64,000 nucleotides of DNA from Martinezella tropici (GTDB taxonomy: Bacteria > Pseudomonadota > Alphaproteobacteria > Rhizobiales > Rhizobiaceae). Shown here one piece after another: positions 43,896 to 53,952 of the stretch. The DNA is taken from positions 180,545 to 244,544 of the forward strand of contig JUHI01000010.1 of NCBI GenBank assembly GCA_000799755.1. Direction: 5' to 3'. A program made the translations under genes and the position numbers. Positions within the stretch are counted from its first letter, which is position 1. Every line of letters starts with the position of its first letter. The notes beneath the pieces were generated by a model. That model had not been told where the DNA came from and ran no database searches. It saw only the letters and a list, made by a program, of their open reading frames with translations.

Positions 43896-44501
43896 ATGAA
43901 CTTTCAACTCGTACTTCGCGGCTTGGCCGCTCTGGCATTTTCCACTCTCGGCTTCTTCAGCGCCGCTCAGGCTGCGCCCGCCAACATGACGATCACCGGC
44001 GACGCCGCCCCTCCGATCGGCCACTATGAGTTCTGCAAGGAAAACCCGCGGGAATGCGCCTATTCCGGCGGCGATGCCGGCCCGGTCATCCTCAACCAGG
44101 ATAACTGGAAGACGATCCTGAAGATCAACTACACCGTCAACACGACGATCAAGCCGATGACCGACATGGAACTCTACGGCGTCGAGGAAAAGTGGGCGAT
44201 CCCGACCACCGCCGGCGACTGCGAAGACTTCGCTCTCCTGAAGCGCAAGCAGCTGATCGATGCCGGCTTCTCGCCTTCCGATCTCCTTATGACCGTCGTG
44301 CTGCAGCCGAACGGTGAAGGTCATGCCGTGCTGACCGTCCGTACCGATCGCGGTGACTTCATCCTCGACAACATGCGCAACAAGGTGAAGCTCTGGTCCG
44401 AGACTGAATATACCTTCCTCAAGCGTCAGTCCGCCGATCATCCGGCCCGCTGGGTCAAGATCCAGGACGGCCGGGCCGTCGCAGTCGGCAGCTTGAAATA
44501 G
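43896..44501 (+). CDS. Transglutaminase-like cysteine peptidase (BTLCP), exported
   Basis: 201 aa with a signal peptide (about 1-26, LRGLAALAFSTLGFFSAAQA). The catalytic triad is visible: Cys in TAGDCEDFALLKR, His in EGHAVLTVRT, Asp in GDFILDNM. This is the bacterial transglutaminase-like cysteine proteinase family (PF06035), whose characterised member LapG cleaves a surface adhesin under cyclic-di-GMP control; no lapD or adhesin lies in the window. It ends with a strong terminator and is monocistronic. Confidence 0.92.
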   Translation: MNFQLVLRGLAALAFSTLGFFSAAQAAPANMTITGDAAPPIGHYEFCKENPRECAYSGGDAGPVILNQDNWKTILKINYTVNTTIKPMTDMELYGVEEKWAIPTTAGDCEDFALLKRKQLIDAGFSPSDLLMTVVLQPNGEGHAVLTVRTDRGDFILDNMRNKVKLWSETEYTFLKRQSADHPARWVKIQDGRAVAVGSLK

Positions 44502-44596
44502 ACGCTCTTCTCAAGGGATCATCGGCGACCTAGCGTCGATGGTCGAAGTCCGAGGCCCGGTCTCGTCCCCTGATTTCTGTCCAGGCCGGTGCCTCT

Positions 44597-44632
44597 GAGC
44601 CGTTCCCACTGTCCCGGGGAACGGCTCTTTTT
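44597..44632 (+). terminator. Intrinsic terminator after the cysteine peptidase
   Basis: GAGCCGTTCCC pairs with GGGAACGGCTC and is followed by TTTTTC, about 95 bp past the stop. Nothing else was recognised between 44502 and 44835, apart from an upstream alternative start for the next gene. Confidence 0.9.
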
Positions 44633-44835
44633 CATTGCGCGGCTCGGCTCGAAGCTGATCCTGAAAACTCTTCGAGAATTATATGTGCCATTAGCATGGG
44701 TTACGACGCATATTTAACTGTCGGTTAACTATCGTGGCGCCAATCATCATTTCCAACGAGACTCAAAAAAGTCAGGTGCCGCGAGGTTTTACCATTGAAG
44801 ATGGTGACCGGGCGGAAGGAAATGAAGGCAAGAGT

Positions 44836-45606
44836 ATGGCTCCTCCTCTGTCATCCGCCGCAATGATCGAAGAAAGGCCGCTGATATCGAGCGGCTTTGT
44901 CTATCGGCTCACGGCCGGCGTTGCCGTTCTGGCCGCCCTCACCGTCGCCATATCCGTCGCCGGCCATTGGCTTGGCGAGAAAATTTCGCTGGCGGGCCAC
45001 ACGACAGATACCAGGCCGATCTCCGTCACGATCGGCGACGACACGATGCACCTTGCCGCAAACACCATTCGCTTTCCGAGCGAGCGCGCTGACGGGACCG
45101 CCGAGCGCGTCGATCTCTATCTGACCTGGCCGCAGATGCAGGGCTACAGCGAAGCCGATCGGATGCGCTTCGACGATATCTCGCAATCGTCCTCCTTAAT
45201 CTTCCTGCAGATCAGCCAGAGCACGATGTCCCGCGACATGTCCGGCCGGCTGGAGCCGATCTATTCGCAACTGATGGATGGCGCCGCCTATGCCGGTCCT
45301 TTCGGCTTGACCGCGCATCGGCTTCGCGCGGATGCCGGCTACAACGACGAAATCCTTTTGACGGCGCCGCGACCCGGCGAGCCTGATTATGTCGTGCGCT
45401 GCCTCCTGCCCTCGTCGCCGGCATTGGCGACCAGCGGCGATTGTCAGCGGGACGTCAAGCTCGGCAAGGATCTGAGCGTTCTCTACCGGTTCTCCAGCAA
45501 CCAGCTCGGCGACTGGCGCGCCATGGATACTGCCGTCCAGAGCTTCATCAAGGCGCGCCTTTCCGACACTGCCATACCTTTGGCAACGGCTGTGGATGGC
45601 CGCTAA
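44836..45606 (+). CDS. Hypothetical membrane-anchored protein
   Basis: About 256 aa, function not recognised. One helix near the N-terminus (LTAGVAVLAALTVAISVAG), then a soluble, probably periplasmic domain: VTIGDDTMHLAANTIRFPSERADGTAERVDLYLTWPQMQGYSEADRMRFDD and LSVLYRFSSNQLGDWRAMDTAVQSFIKARL, with two Cys (VRCLLP, GDCQRD). GAAGGCAAGAGT before the ATG at 44836 supports that start; a GTG at 44734 would add 34 residues that look non-native. It sits upstream of the D-Ala-D-Ala carboxypeptidase, but the 117-bp gap makes co-transcription uncertain. Confidence 0.75.
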   Translation: MAPPLSSAAMIEERPLISSGFVYRLTAGVAVLAALTVAISVAGHWLGEKISLAGHTTDTRPISVTIGDDTMHLAANTIRFPSERADGTAERVDLYLTWPQMQGYSEADRMRFDDISQSSSLIFLQISQSTMSRDMSGRLEPIYSQLMDGAAYAGPFGLTAHRLRADAGYNDEILLTAPRPGEPDYVVRCLLPSSPALATSGDCQRDVKLGKDLSVLYRFSSNQLGDWRAMDTAVQSFIKARLSDTAIPLATAVDGR

Positions 45607-45723
45607 AATGGCACAGAAACCTGAAACCACCTGTTCATCATAAACCGATTGGTAACGCTAAGCCTCTACTGTCGAACGGATTGGCCGTTCATGGAGGCGG
45701 CGGCCGGATAATCGAGAATGTAA

Positions 45724-47217
45724 ATGCAAGCAGAGAGTGATTTAGTGTCCAGATCCATTCTTTCCGTTTCGTCGTCTCAAACCGGTAAGATTCTGGCGAG
45801 AGCGCTTCTTGGTTTTTCGATCGCGACGGCGACGATCACCGTGACCGTCGTGGATGCAAGCGCTGCCGGCCCGAAATATGCCGGCATCGTCATAGACGCC
45901 AATACCGGCAATGTTCTCTACAGCGAAAACGCAGATACGCTGCACTATCCTGCCTCGTTGACCAAGATGATGACTGTTTATCTGACCTTCGAAGCGCTCG
46001 AGGCCGGACGCATCACTCTCGATACTCCCGTCGTGTTTTCCAGGAATGCCGCCGGCCAGGCGCCGACCAAGCTCGGCATAGGTGCCGGCCGCTCCGTGAC
46101 CGTTCGCGAGGCGATCCTCGGTATCGTCACCAAATCAGCCAATGATGCCGCCATGGCGCTTGGCGAAATGCTTGGCGGCTCGGAGGAAGGCTTCGCCCGC
46201 ATGATGAATGACAAGGCGCGCGCGCTTGGCATGACGCGCACCACCTACCGCAATCCGAATGGCCTGCCGAACACCGCCCAGATGACCACGGCGCGCGATC
46301 AGGCTCGCCTCGGCATCGCCCTGCGCGAACATTTTCCGCAATATTACGGTTTCTTTTCCGAAACGAGTTTCCGCCTCGGCAATCGCGTCATCCCTGGCCA
46401 CAATCATCTGGTGGGTTCGGTTCGCGGCGTCGACGGCATCAAGACGGGTTACACTCGCGCTGCGGGCTACAATCTTGCAACGTCGGTCAAGGTCGACGGC
46501 CGCTCTATCGTCGGGGTCGTGCTTGGTGGCGCCTCGACGCCTGCTCGCGACAACCAGATGCGCAAGCTGATTGCCGCCTATCTGCCCGCGGCGTCCACGA
46601 AGCATATTGCATCGAATGTCATCGCCGGAGCGTCGTCTGCTGCACCCAATGTCCAGGCGGCCAGCGCGCGCATGGCAGATATCAGCCGTGCGAAGATCAA
46701 GAATGACAATACGGTACAGGTTGCCGATGCGCGCCCGTCGAGCGCGGCGGCTTTCGTGGCGGTAACGCCGCAGTCGGATAATCCGCTGCTCGCAGCAAAG
46801 CCCGAACAGCGCTCCGCTTACGATGAAACAGCATCCGCCGGGTCCTCGGACGATGCCGATGAAGACGAAGTCGATACCATCACGACGGCTTCGACTTCGA
46901 AGAACGATACGAAGCTCGTCAAGCTGCAGCGCGCCGAAAAAACCGAGAAGGTCGCGAAGGCCGAAAAGGCTGAGCGCGGACCGACCGGCTGGGTCGTGCA
47001 GATCGGCATCTCCTCCAGCAAGGATGGTGCGACCGACTTGCTCGATACGGCGAAGAGCAAGGGCGGCAAAGCCTTGCGTTCGGCCAAGCCTTACGCGGTT
47101 GCTTTCGATGGCGGTTACCGCGCCCGCTTCGGCGGCTTTGAAGATCAGAGCCAGGCAGTCAATGCCTGCAAGGCGCTCAAGCGAGCCGGCGTGAAGTGCT
47201 GGGCCAGTGTGGAATAG
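45724..47217 (+). CDS. D-alanyl-D-alanine carboxypeptidase with C-terminal SPOR domain
   Basis: 497-aa exported PBP5/DacF-type enzyme that trims peptidoglycan stem peptides. A signal sequence (about 25-47) precedes the serine peptidase S11 domain: PASLTKMMTVYLTFE (SxxK), VTKSANDAAMALGEML (SxN) and GVDGIKTGYTRAAGYNL (KTG). A disordered Ala/Ser/Asp-rich and then Lys/Glu-rich linker (about 305-415) leads to a SPOR domain (WVVQIGISSSKDGATDLLD...RFGGFEDQSQAVNACKALKRAGVKCW) that binds denuded glycan at the septum. This fusion is typical of rhizobia. Confidence 0.95.
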   Translation: MQAESDLVSRSILSVSSSQTGKILARALLGFSIATATITVTVVDASAAGPKYAGIVIDANTGNVLYSENADTLHYPASLTKMMTVYLTFEALEAGRITLDTPVVFSRNAAGQAPTKLGIGAGRSVTVREAILGIVTKSANDAAMALGEMLGGSEEGFARMMNDKARALGMTRTTYRNPNGLPNTAQMTTARDQARLGIALREHFPQYYGFFSETSFRLGNRVIPGHNHLVGSVRGVDGIKTGYTRAAGYNLATSVKVDGRSIVGVVLGGASTPARDNQMRKLIAAYLPAASTKHIASNVIAGASSAAPNVQAASARMADISRAKIKNDNTVQVADARPSSAAAFVAVTPQSDNPLLAAKPEQRSAYDETASAGSSDDADEDEVDTITTASTSKNDTKLVKLQRAEKTEKVAKAEKAERGPTGWVVQIGISSSKDGATDLLDTAKSKGGKALRSAKPYAVAFDGGYRARFGGFEDQSQAVNACKALKRAGVKCWASVE

Positions 47218-47342
47218 AAATGCGGCGGCGTTTCCGCGCTGCCTGGTTTGAAGATTGCTCGGGCCTTCTACTAAGCCCGATCTTCCGGTTCCGAATGTCA
47301 AACGGACCGGCCCTGAGTTTGTAACGTGTACGGGGTTTGAAA

Positions 47343-47618
47343 ATGGCAATGAACGAGAACTTTCCCGGTTTCTCGCTCGACGGCGGGGGCAAGATGAAAC
47401 AGAAGAGCTTTGCTCTTCATCCGCTGCATGAGGCGGCGATGCGGTTGGCGGACCTCGGTCTCAGCCGTTCGCGTCCGCGCAACAAGACGAAGGATCTGAT
47501 CGGCATCCTTCTTTGCCACGGCGCACGCGCCTGGCGCTACTCTCAGCCTGAAGCGCATATTCATCTGCATATCACGGCGCCGACCGGACGCGCGCCGATC
47601 ATGATGCGGCTGCGTTGA
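47343..47618 (+). CDS. Small hypothetical protein
   Basis: 91 aa, basic, no signal peptide or membrane helix; starts MAMNENFPGFSLDGGGKMKQKSFALHPLHEAAMRLADLGLSRSRPRNKTKDLIGILLCHGARAWRYSQPE. GGGG lies 8 nt upstream of the ATG; a TTG 6 nt earlier is also in frame. Codon use is like its neighbours and no longer gene competes on this stretch, so it is probably real. Function not recognised. Confidence 0.6.
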   Translation: MAMNENFPGFSLDGGGKMKQKSFALHPLHEAAMRLADLGLSRSRPRNKTKDLIGILLCHGARAWRYSQPEAHIHLHITAPTGRAPIMMRLR

Positions 47619-47626
47619 AACGGTTT

Positions 47627-47655
47627 TGCGGAAAACTGCAGGTCGGTTTTCCGCA
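47627..47655 (+). terminator. Perfect 10-bp stem-loop after the 91-aa gene
   Basis: TGCGGAAAAC / GTTTTCCGCA with a 9-nt loop, 8 bp past the stop. No T-run follows on the plus strand, so it may be a weak terminator or an mRNA 3'-end stabiliser. Confidence 0.5.
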
Positions 47656-47726
47656 CATGTCCGTTTGAAAACAACGAGATAGAGTGGTTCGCAAGCTTGC
47701 TGATAAGCTGCGTCGCTCTCGCCAGC

Positions 47727-48161
47727 CTAAAGCAAACCGAGTTCAGATAGTTCCCGCCGAAGATCGGCGGGCAGTTCAGCCGCAGCGCCCAGGCTATCGA
47801 GATCGCGCGGCACGTCGTCTTGCGGATAATAGCGCCAGCCCTGAAACGGCCGCTTCGGTTGACCCGTCGTCTCGACGACGCTCGGATCGAGGATCAGCCG
47901 GCAACGATGAATGCCTTCCGCATCGGTGAAAGTCTCGATACCGAGAAGCTTCTGCCTTGCCTGCACCTGCCCCTTGATAACCCAATAGAGCGAGCCGCCA
48001 TCCAGCAGCTCCTCCACCCGCTTCGGCACCATCCGTGTCGTATGCGTCGTATGGGGCTCCAGTCCGGCCGCAATGGCGTTCATCGCCCGCTCGGAGACCC
48101 ACTCGCGCAGATCCTCGATCGAATCCGCGCCGACGCACAATTTGATGAGATGCAAAGCCAT
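47727..48161 (-). CDS. DUF1489-family protein
   Basis: 144 aa: MALHLIKLCVGADSIEDLREWVSERAMNAIAAGLEPHTTHTTRMVPKRVEELLDGGSLYWVIKGQVQARQKLLGIETFTDAEGIHRCRLILDP is the full domain of this alphaproteobacterial family, whose function is not known. It follows sdaA on the same strand after 58 bp. Cytoplasmic by sequence. Confidence 0.9.
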   Translation of the reverse strand: MALHLIKLCVGADSIEDLREWVSERAMNAIAAGLEPHTTHTTRMVPKRVEELLDGGSLYWVIKGQVQARQKLLGIETFTDAEGIHRCRLILDPSVVETTGQPKRPFQGWRYYPQDDVPRDLDSLGAAAELPADLRRELSELGLL

Positions 48162-48219
48162 AGTGCCGTTGAAGTCCTTTTGGCCGGCAGCGTCAAGCTT
48201 TTAGATCAGGCGTCCACAC

Positions 48220-49629
<1,410 letters not shown>

Positions 49630-49828
49630 GGACTTTTAGTGCCTCCCAGGCAAATCGATTTCTGGCAAGGCTACGCTATATCGGTAAGCTTGCACGGCGA
49701 TTGGCCGACATCGGATTTCATGGCAGCGACATTACATATAGGCATTCGGGGACGCAAACAGAAGGCCATTGCGCGCTGCACGCGCTGAGCTACAGTCCAC
49801 ATCGGATTGATCTGGAGAATCTCCCTTT

Positions 49829-50521
49829 ATGACGACTGCGGACTATGTCGCCCTCGCCCTTTTCATCTTTCTCTGGGTCGCGCTGAACTGGATCACCAGC
49901 AGCGCCAGCTTCTTCAATCGCACCAGCCTGACGCTGGCGATGAACGAGCGTCGGCGCGAATGGATCTACAATTCGCTGCGCCGCGACCTGAAGATGATCG
50001 ACACGCAGATCCTCTCCGGCCTGCAGAACGGCACGGGCTTCTTCGCCTCCACATCGATCTTCGCCATCGGCAGCTGTTTCGCGCTTCTCGGCGCCACCGA
50101 CAAGATCAATGCCTTCTTCTCCGACATGCCCTTCATCTTCAACAGCGGCCGCACCGCATTCGAAGTCAAGGTGGCCGGGCTTGCCTGTCTCTTCGGCTAC
50201 GCCTTCTTCAAATTCGGCTGGGCCTACCGCCTGTTCAACTATTGCACCATCCTCTTCGGCGCGTTGCCGATGCGCGAGGAAGCCATTCTCGATCCGCTGG
50301 GCGCCGAACGGGCGGCCGAGCGCGTCGTGCGCATGAACATCATCGCGGCGCGCAGTTTCAACGCCGGCCTCAGGGCGATCTTCCTGTCCATCGGCTATCT
50401 CGGCTGGTTCCTGAGCCCCTATGTCTTCATGGCAACGACGATGTTCATCATCATCGTCCTGATCCGTCGGCAGTTTTTTTCGGATGCCCGTCTGGCCATC
50501 ATGGACAACGATATGCCATGA
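49829..50521 (+). CDS. DUF599-family membrane protein
   Basis: 230 aa with about four membrane helices: DYVALALFIFLWVALNWITSSASFFNRTSLTLAMNERRREWIYNSLRRDLKMIDTQILSGLQNGTGFFASTSIFAIGSCFALLGATDKI, then VAGLACLFGYAFFKFGWAYRLFNYCTILFGALPMREE, the hallmark core of DUF599. Function unknown. Monocistronic or leading into the DUF1624 gene 63 bp downstream. Confidence 0.9.
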   Translation: MTTADYVALALFIFLWVALNWITSSASFFNRTSLTLAMNERRREWIYNSLRRDLKMIDTQILSGLQNGTGFFASTSIFAIGSCFALLGATDKINAFFSDMPFIFNSGRTAFEVKVAGLACLFGYAFFKFGWAYRLFNYCTILFGALPMREEAILDPLGAERAAERVVRMNIIAARSFNAGLRAIFLSIGYLGWFLSPYVFMATTMFIIIVLIRRQFFSDARLAIMDNDMP

Positions 50522-50584
50522 CAAGCCCGCGCCGGCGCGAACCGACGCAAAATATCTGAATTCATGCCTGGAAGGACCCCCGTA

Positions 50585-51574
50585 ATGGCCGCCATCGCCG
50601 AGAGCGCCGATGCTCCGCAAAAGACGCCTCGCATCGGCATTCTTGACACGGCGCGCGGCGTCGCGCTGCTGGCCATGGCGAGCTACCACTGCACCTGGGA
50701 TTTCGAATTCTTCGGCTATCTCGATTCCGGCACGGCGGAAACCGGCTGGCTGAAGCTCTACGCCCGTGCCATCGCCGGCACCTTCCTGTTCCTGGCAGGC
50801 TTCAGCCTCGTCCTTGCCAATACGCCGGAGATTCGCTGGCGGTCCTACTGGCGGCGACTGGGCATGATCGTTGCGGCCGCCGCCGCGATCTCGATCGTCA
50901 CCTTCATCGGAATGCGCGACGAATGGATATTCTTCGGCATCCTGCACAGTATCGCGGCAGCAAGCCTGATCGGACTGCTGTTCCTGCGCCTGCCCGCTTT
51001 CGCCACGCTCCTGATCGCGGCCTTGCTCGCGGTCGGCGTCGTCATCGACAATGTCGTTGCGCCGCTGTCGCTGCACTCGACGTTCTTTGACGCGCCCTGG
51101 CTATGGTGGGTCGGGCTTTCGGAAAACATCCAGCGCTCGAACGACTATGTGCCGCTCTTCCCATGGCTGACGCCGTTCCTCTTCGGCCTCGGCATCGCAC
51201 AATTGGCGACCTCTCTCGGCTGGCTCAAGCATCTGGCGAAGTTCGGCCCCGGCCGCAATCTCATCGCCCGCGCCGGACGCCACAGCCTGATCTTCTATCT
51301 GGTTCACCAGCCCGTGCTGTTTGGCCTCGTCTATCTTCTGTCGCTGGTCGCGCCGGCCCCGCCGCAGGACCAGACGGTCGGCTATATCAGGCAATGCACT
51401 GCCTCGTGCACGAAGTCGGGCAGCGAAGCCATGTGTCGCAGCTTCTGCCAATGCACGCTCGACAAGTTGCAGGCCCAGAATCTCTTCAAGCCCCTGGAAT
51501 CCGGGGCGATCAGAGCAGATAGCGATGAACGCGTCAGCCGAATCGCGATACAATGCACGGATGAAGCGCAATGA
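50585..51574 (+). CDS. DUF1624/HGSNAT-like acyltransferase membrane protein with Cys-rich tail
   Basis: 329 aa. RIGILDTARGVALLAMASYHCTWDFEFFGYLD and AIAGTFLFLAGFSLVLAN, RRLGMIVAAAAAISIVTFIGMRDEWIFFGILHSIAAASLIGLLFLRLP match the heparan-alpha-glucosaminide N-acetyltransferase-like family (DUF1624), an inner-membrane acyltransferase type. After the last helix (LIFYLVHQPVLFGLVYLLSLV) comes a tail of about 65 residues with CTASC, CRSFCQC and a final Cys: twin CX3C motifs. AAGGA before the ATG at 50585 sets the start. It is followed by the methyltransferase-like gene after 12 bp. Confidence 0.87.
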   Translation: MAAIAESADAPQKTPRIGILDTARGVALLAMASYHCTWDFEFFGYLDSGTAETGWLKLYARAIAGTFLFLAGFSLVLANTPEIRWRSYWRRLGMIVAAAAAISIVTFIGMRDEWIFFGILHSIAAASLIGLLFLRLPAFATLLIAALLAVGVVIDNVVAPLSLHSTFFDAPWLWWVGLSENIQRSNDYVPLFPWLTPFLFGLGIAQLATSLGWLKHLAKFGPGRNLIARAGRHSLIFYLVHQPVLFGLVYLLSLVAPAPPQDQTVGYIRQCTASCTKSGSEAMCRSFCQCTLDKLQAQNLFKPLESGAIRADSDERVSRIAIQCTDEAQ

Positions 51575-51586
51575 CAGGGTTATTCT

Positions 51587-52060
51587 ATGAATGCCTATCG
51601 TTCGAAGTCGCTGAGTTTTCCGTGGCCGCCGCTGCTCTATAGCCTTGCCGTCGTGGCGGCGCTCTATCTGCAACGGTGGTATCCGCTGACCTTGCCCTTC
51701 GTCTGGGCGCTCGTGGCGTGGCTTGTCGGTGCGTTCATGACCGCCTTTGCGGTGACGCTGAATGTCTGGGCGGTCAAAACGCTGCTGGAGCGCCGCACGA
51801 CCGTACTAACGCAGCGCTGCACGGCCCATCTCGTGACCACAGGCCCCTTTCGCTTTACCCGCAATCCGACCTATCTCGGCTATACGCTGCTCACGGCCGG
51901 GCTTGGCCTGCTGATCGGCAATCTCTGGTTCCTGGCGATGGCCGCAGCGGCGGCAGCCTTGACGACGTTGCTCGTCATCCGCTGCGAGGAGATGCATCTC
52001 CTCTCGCGCTTCGGCTGCGAATTCGAATTTTACTGCAGGCGCACGCGGCGCTGGTTATGA
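51587..52060 (+). CDS. Isoprenylcysteine carboxyl methyltransferase-like membrane protein
   Basis: 157 aa with about four hydrophobic segments. LVTTGPFRFTRNPTYLGYTLLTAGLGLLIGNLWFLAM is the S-adenosylmethionine-binding region (T-G-P-F-x-x-x-R-N-P-x-Y), and EEMHLLSRFGCEFEFYCRRTRRWL the C-terminal E-E-x-x-L-x-x-x-F-x-x-E-Y-x-x-Y-x-x-x-V-x-R-W motif. Family PEMT/ICMT-like; bacterial substrates are mostly unknown. Its 12-bp spacing to the DUF1624 gene suggests joint work on a membrane lipid or protein (inference). Confidence 0.87.
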   Translation: MNAYRSKSLSFPWPPLLYSLAVVAALYLQRWYPLTLPFVWALVAWLVGAFMTAFAVTLNVWAVKTLLERRTTVLTQRCTAHLVTTGPFRFTRNPTYLGYTLLTAGLGLLIGNLWFLAMAAAAAALTTLLVIRCEEMHLLSRFGCEFEFYCRRTRRWL

Positions 52061-52091
52061 GGCTGGACTATCTGGCGAGGTCTTCCGAGCT

Positions 52092-52559
52092 GTGAAAATT
52101 GAAGCTGTGAGTGATGAACGGGAGACCGTAGCCCGGCAGATTCTGGAGACATTACCCGAATGGTTTGGCCGAAGGCAGGCCCGTGAAAATTATGTTTCGG
52201 AAGCCAGACACCTGCCGATGTTCGCGATATTCGACAAGGACGCGAAGCCAATCGGCTTTCTATCCCTAAAGCAGCATGGCGATATCGCAGCGGAAGCCTT
52301 CGTGCTTGGCGTTCTGCCGGACAAACATCGTCAGGGAATCGGTCGTCGCTTGCTTGCGCATGCGGAAAACCATCTGGTCGCCAGCGGAATACGATATCTG
52401 ACCGTCAAAACCGTCGCCGCCACGAATTCAGACCCCAATTACGCCAACACCCGGCAATTTTATGAGGCGATCGGCTTCGAGCCTCTCGAGGTTTTTCCGA
52501 CATTGTGGGATTCCAGCACACCTTGTCTTTTCATGATCAAGCTCCTGAAATCCCTATAA
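52092..52559 (+). CDS. GNAT-family N-acetyltransferase
   Basis: 155 aa, starting at a GTG (52092). LPMFAIFDKDAKPIGFLSLKQHGDIAAEAFVLGVLPDKHRQGIGRRLLAHAENHLVASGIRYLTVKTV has motif A (R-Q-G-I-G-R-R) for acetyl-CoA, and NTRQFYEAIGFEPLEVF the motif B Tyr region. On the same strand as the methyltransferase-like gene, 31 bp downstream. Acceptor unknown. Confidence 0.9.
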   Translation: MKIEAVSDERETVARQILETLPEWFGRRQARENYVSEARHLPMFAIFDKDAKPIGFLSLKQHGDIAAEAFVLGVLPDKHRQGIGRRLLAHAENHLVASGIRYLTVKTVAATNSDPNYANTRQFYEAIGFEPLEVFPTLWDSSTPCLFMIKLLKSL

Positions 52560-52624
52560 TATCGCTAGCCTATTCATGGATCGAAAGCGCTCCGCAGATT
52601 CACGCAAACTGCCACTCCTCGCTT

Positions 52625-53065
52625 TCAGAAGAGGATCAAAATACGACCGATACTCGCTCTCGTTCGATAGACCAGATCGTTCGTGAATGAAGCATCTTCG
52701 CCAGCGTAGAGTTCGAAGCGACGAGCTCTTTCTCCGCCGGCTGCACTTTCAAGTCTGGCAGATGTTCTGCCGTTTAGGAAAGAGCAGTCCGGTTCGCTGC
52801 ACTGAATGCTGATTTCGCCCGATAGACGTTGGGTGGATTCGATGGTCACGCTCACTTCGACGTGGGTCTTCTGGTCATCGACCAGTTGGCAGCGAGAATG
52901 AATATGGCAAACCTGTTGGCCGTAGACCGGCTCCTTGCCGTCAATCAGAACGCCGTAGGCAACCGGCACATCAGGCTGCGCCTTGTCGCCGGCGGAACCG
53001 CAATCAGGACTTAAGAGGATAGTGACAGCGAGGACAGCAAAGACAGACGAGATTCGTGTTGCCAC
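52625..53065 (-). CDS. Small exported protein of unknown function
   Basis: 146 aa with a signal peptide (about 1-25, ISSVFAVLAVTILLSPDCGSA). The mature part is beta-rich with four Cys (VCHIHSRC, QCSEPDC), probably two disulfides. GGAGG 6 nt before a GTG start at 53065 fixes the N-terminus. Function not recognised; no operon partner. Confidence 0.72.
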   Translation of the reverse strand: MATRISSVFAVLAVTILLSPDCGSAGDKAQPDVPVAYGVLIDGKEPVYGQQVCHIHSRCQLVDDQKTHVEVSVTIESTQRLSGEISIQCSEPDCSFLNGRTSARLESAAGGERARRFELYAGEDASFTNDLVYRTRASIGRILILF

Positions 53066-53155
53066 GTCACACCTCCAAGAGCGCTTCGTTCTTAGAAAGC
53101 GTTCTTGCCGGAACTATGGCTGCGATATTGTCCGTTCACACTATGATTGAGAGGG

Positions 53156-53545
53156 TCACGTTCCCACGCCGATTTCGGCCAGGCGGCCAAGACAGGCTTC
53201 CTCGACATTGTCGAGTTCGCTCAGCGTATCGTCGATATCCTTGCGCTTCTGGCGCAGCTCGTCGCGCTTTTCATCGACGCGCTTCATCAGCAGCTTCAGC
53301 TGGCCGATCTCGCCTGGAGGCTCCTTGTAGACCTGGATGATCTCGCGGATTTCGGCAATGGTAAAGCCGATGCGGCGACCGCGCAGAATTTCCATGATCA
53401 GGCGCCGGTCGGCTGCGCGGAACAGGCGCGTACGGCCTCTCCGTTCGGGGTGGATAAGGCCCTCGTCCTCATAAAACCTCAGCGTCCGGGTCGAAACCCC
53501 GAATTCCCGAGTGAGCTCCGTTATGCTATAGTATCCGTCGACCAA
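53156..53545 (-). CDS. MerR-family transcriptional regulator (LiuR-like)
   Basis: 129 aa: YYSITELTREFGVSTRTLRFYEDEGLIHPERRGRTRLFRAADRRLIMEILRGRRIGFTIAEIREIIQVYK is the MerR winged helix, and KLLMKRVDEKRDELRQKRKDIDDTLSELDNVEEACL the dimer coiled coil; there are no Cys ligands of a metal-sensing type. The length and sequence pattern resemble LiuR, the regulator of branched-chain amino acid breakdown, but no such genes are adjacent. Starts at a TTG. A near-perfect palindrome lies in its promoter, so it is probably autoregulated. Confidence 0.88.
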   Translation of the reverse strand: MVDGYYSITELTREFGVSTRTLRFYEDEGLIHPERRGRTRLFRAADRRLIMEILRGRRIGFTIAEIREIIQVYKEPPGEIGQLKLLMKRVDEKRDELRQKRKDIDDTLSELDNVEEACLGRLAEIGVGT

Positions 53546-53570
53546 GAATCCGCCCCTATCTGCTAAGCTC

Positions 53571-53600
53571 CATAATATTGACTTTTACGTAATAGTCAAT
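53571..53600 (-). promoter_or_regulatory. MerR-type operator/promoter
   Basis: ATTGACT (53577-53583) and AGTCAAT (53594-53600) flank a central TTACGTAA, 22 of 24 bp symmetrical, 32 bp upstream of the MerR start. Read on the minus strand it supplies TTGACT as -35 and TATTAT as -10 with 16 bp between. This resembles the known LiuR operator pattern. The rest of the gap to 53952 (about 350 bp) shows nothing recognisable except a possible AGAGAG ribosome-binding site for the next gene. Confidence 0.7.
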
Positions 53601-53952
53601 TTTCACGGGTTTGCAGTCAATTCCCGACCGCCTGTGCAGCACAAATCGTCGGGTCGCAAGGCGCAGTAGGCGAATTCCCAGCAAGATCGATGGCCTTGGT
53701 CAACGAAGCAGATCCGCCTCGCCCGCGTAATTTGCGAATCGGTAACGGTGGCGTTCGAACCGCCGCAGTACAACGATTGCGCCTTTGAGTGCTGTTAATG
53801 ACAACCGGATTGTTCATTTAAAATGGTTAGAAAACAACGGGATAATTGAGAAATCTCTCAAAAAGCATCCAGCCATTTAGACTGTGGCAATGCCGCAATC
53901 TTCCCCTTATCCTGACCGCTCGATTGTATTCGTTCATCCGATAGAGAGTGCC

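Noticed and set aside
49790..51076. 428-codon minus-strand frame opposite the DUF599 and DUF1624 genes
   Set aside because: Low-complexity, highly charged product, no ribosome-binding site, and both plus-strand genes match known families.
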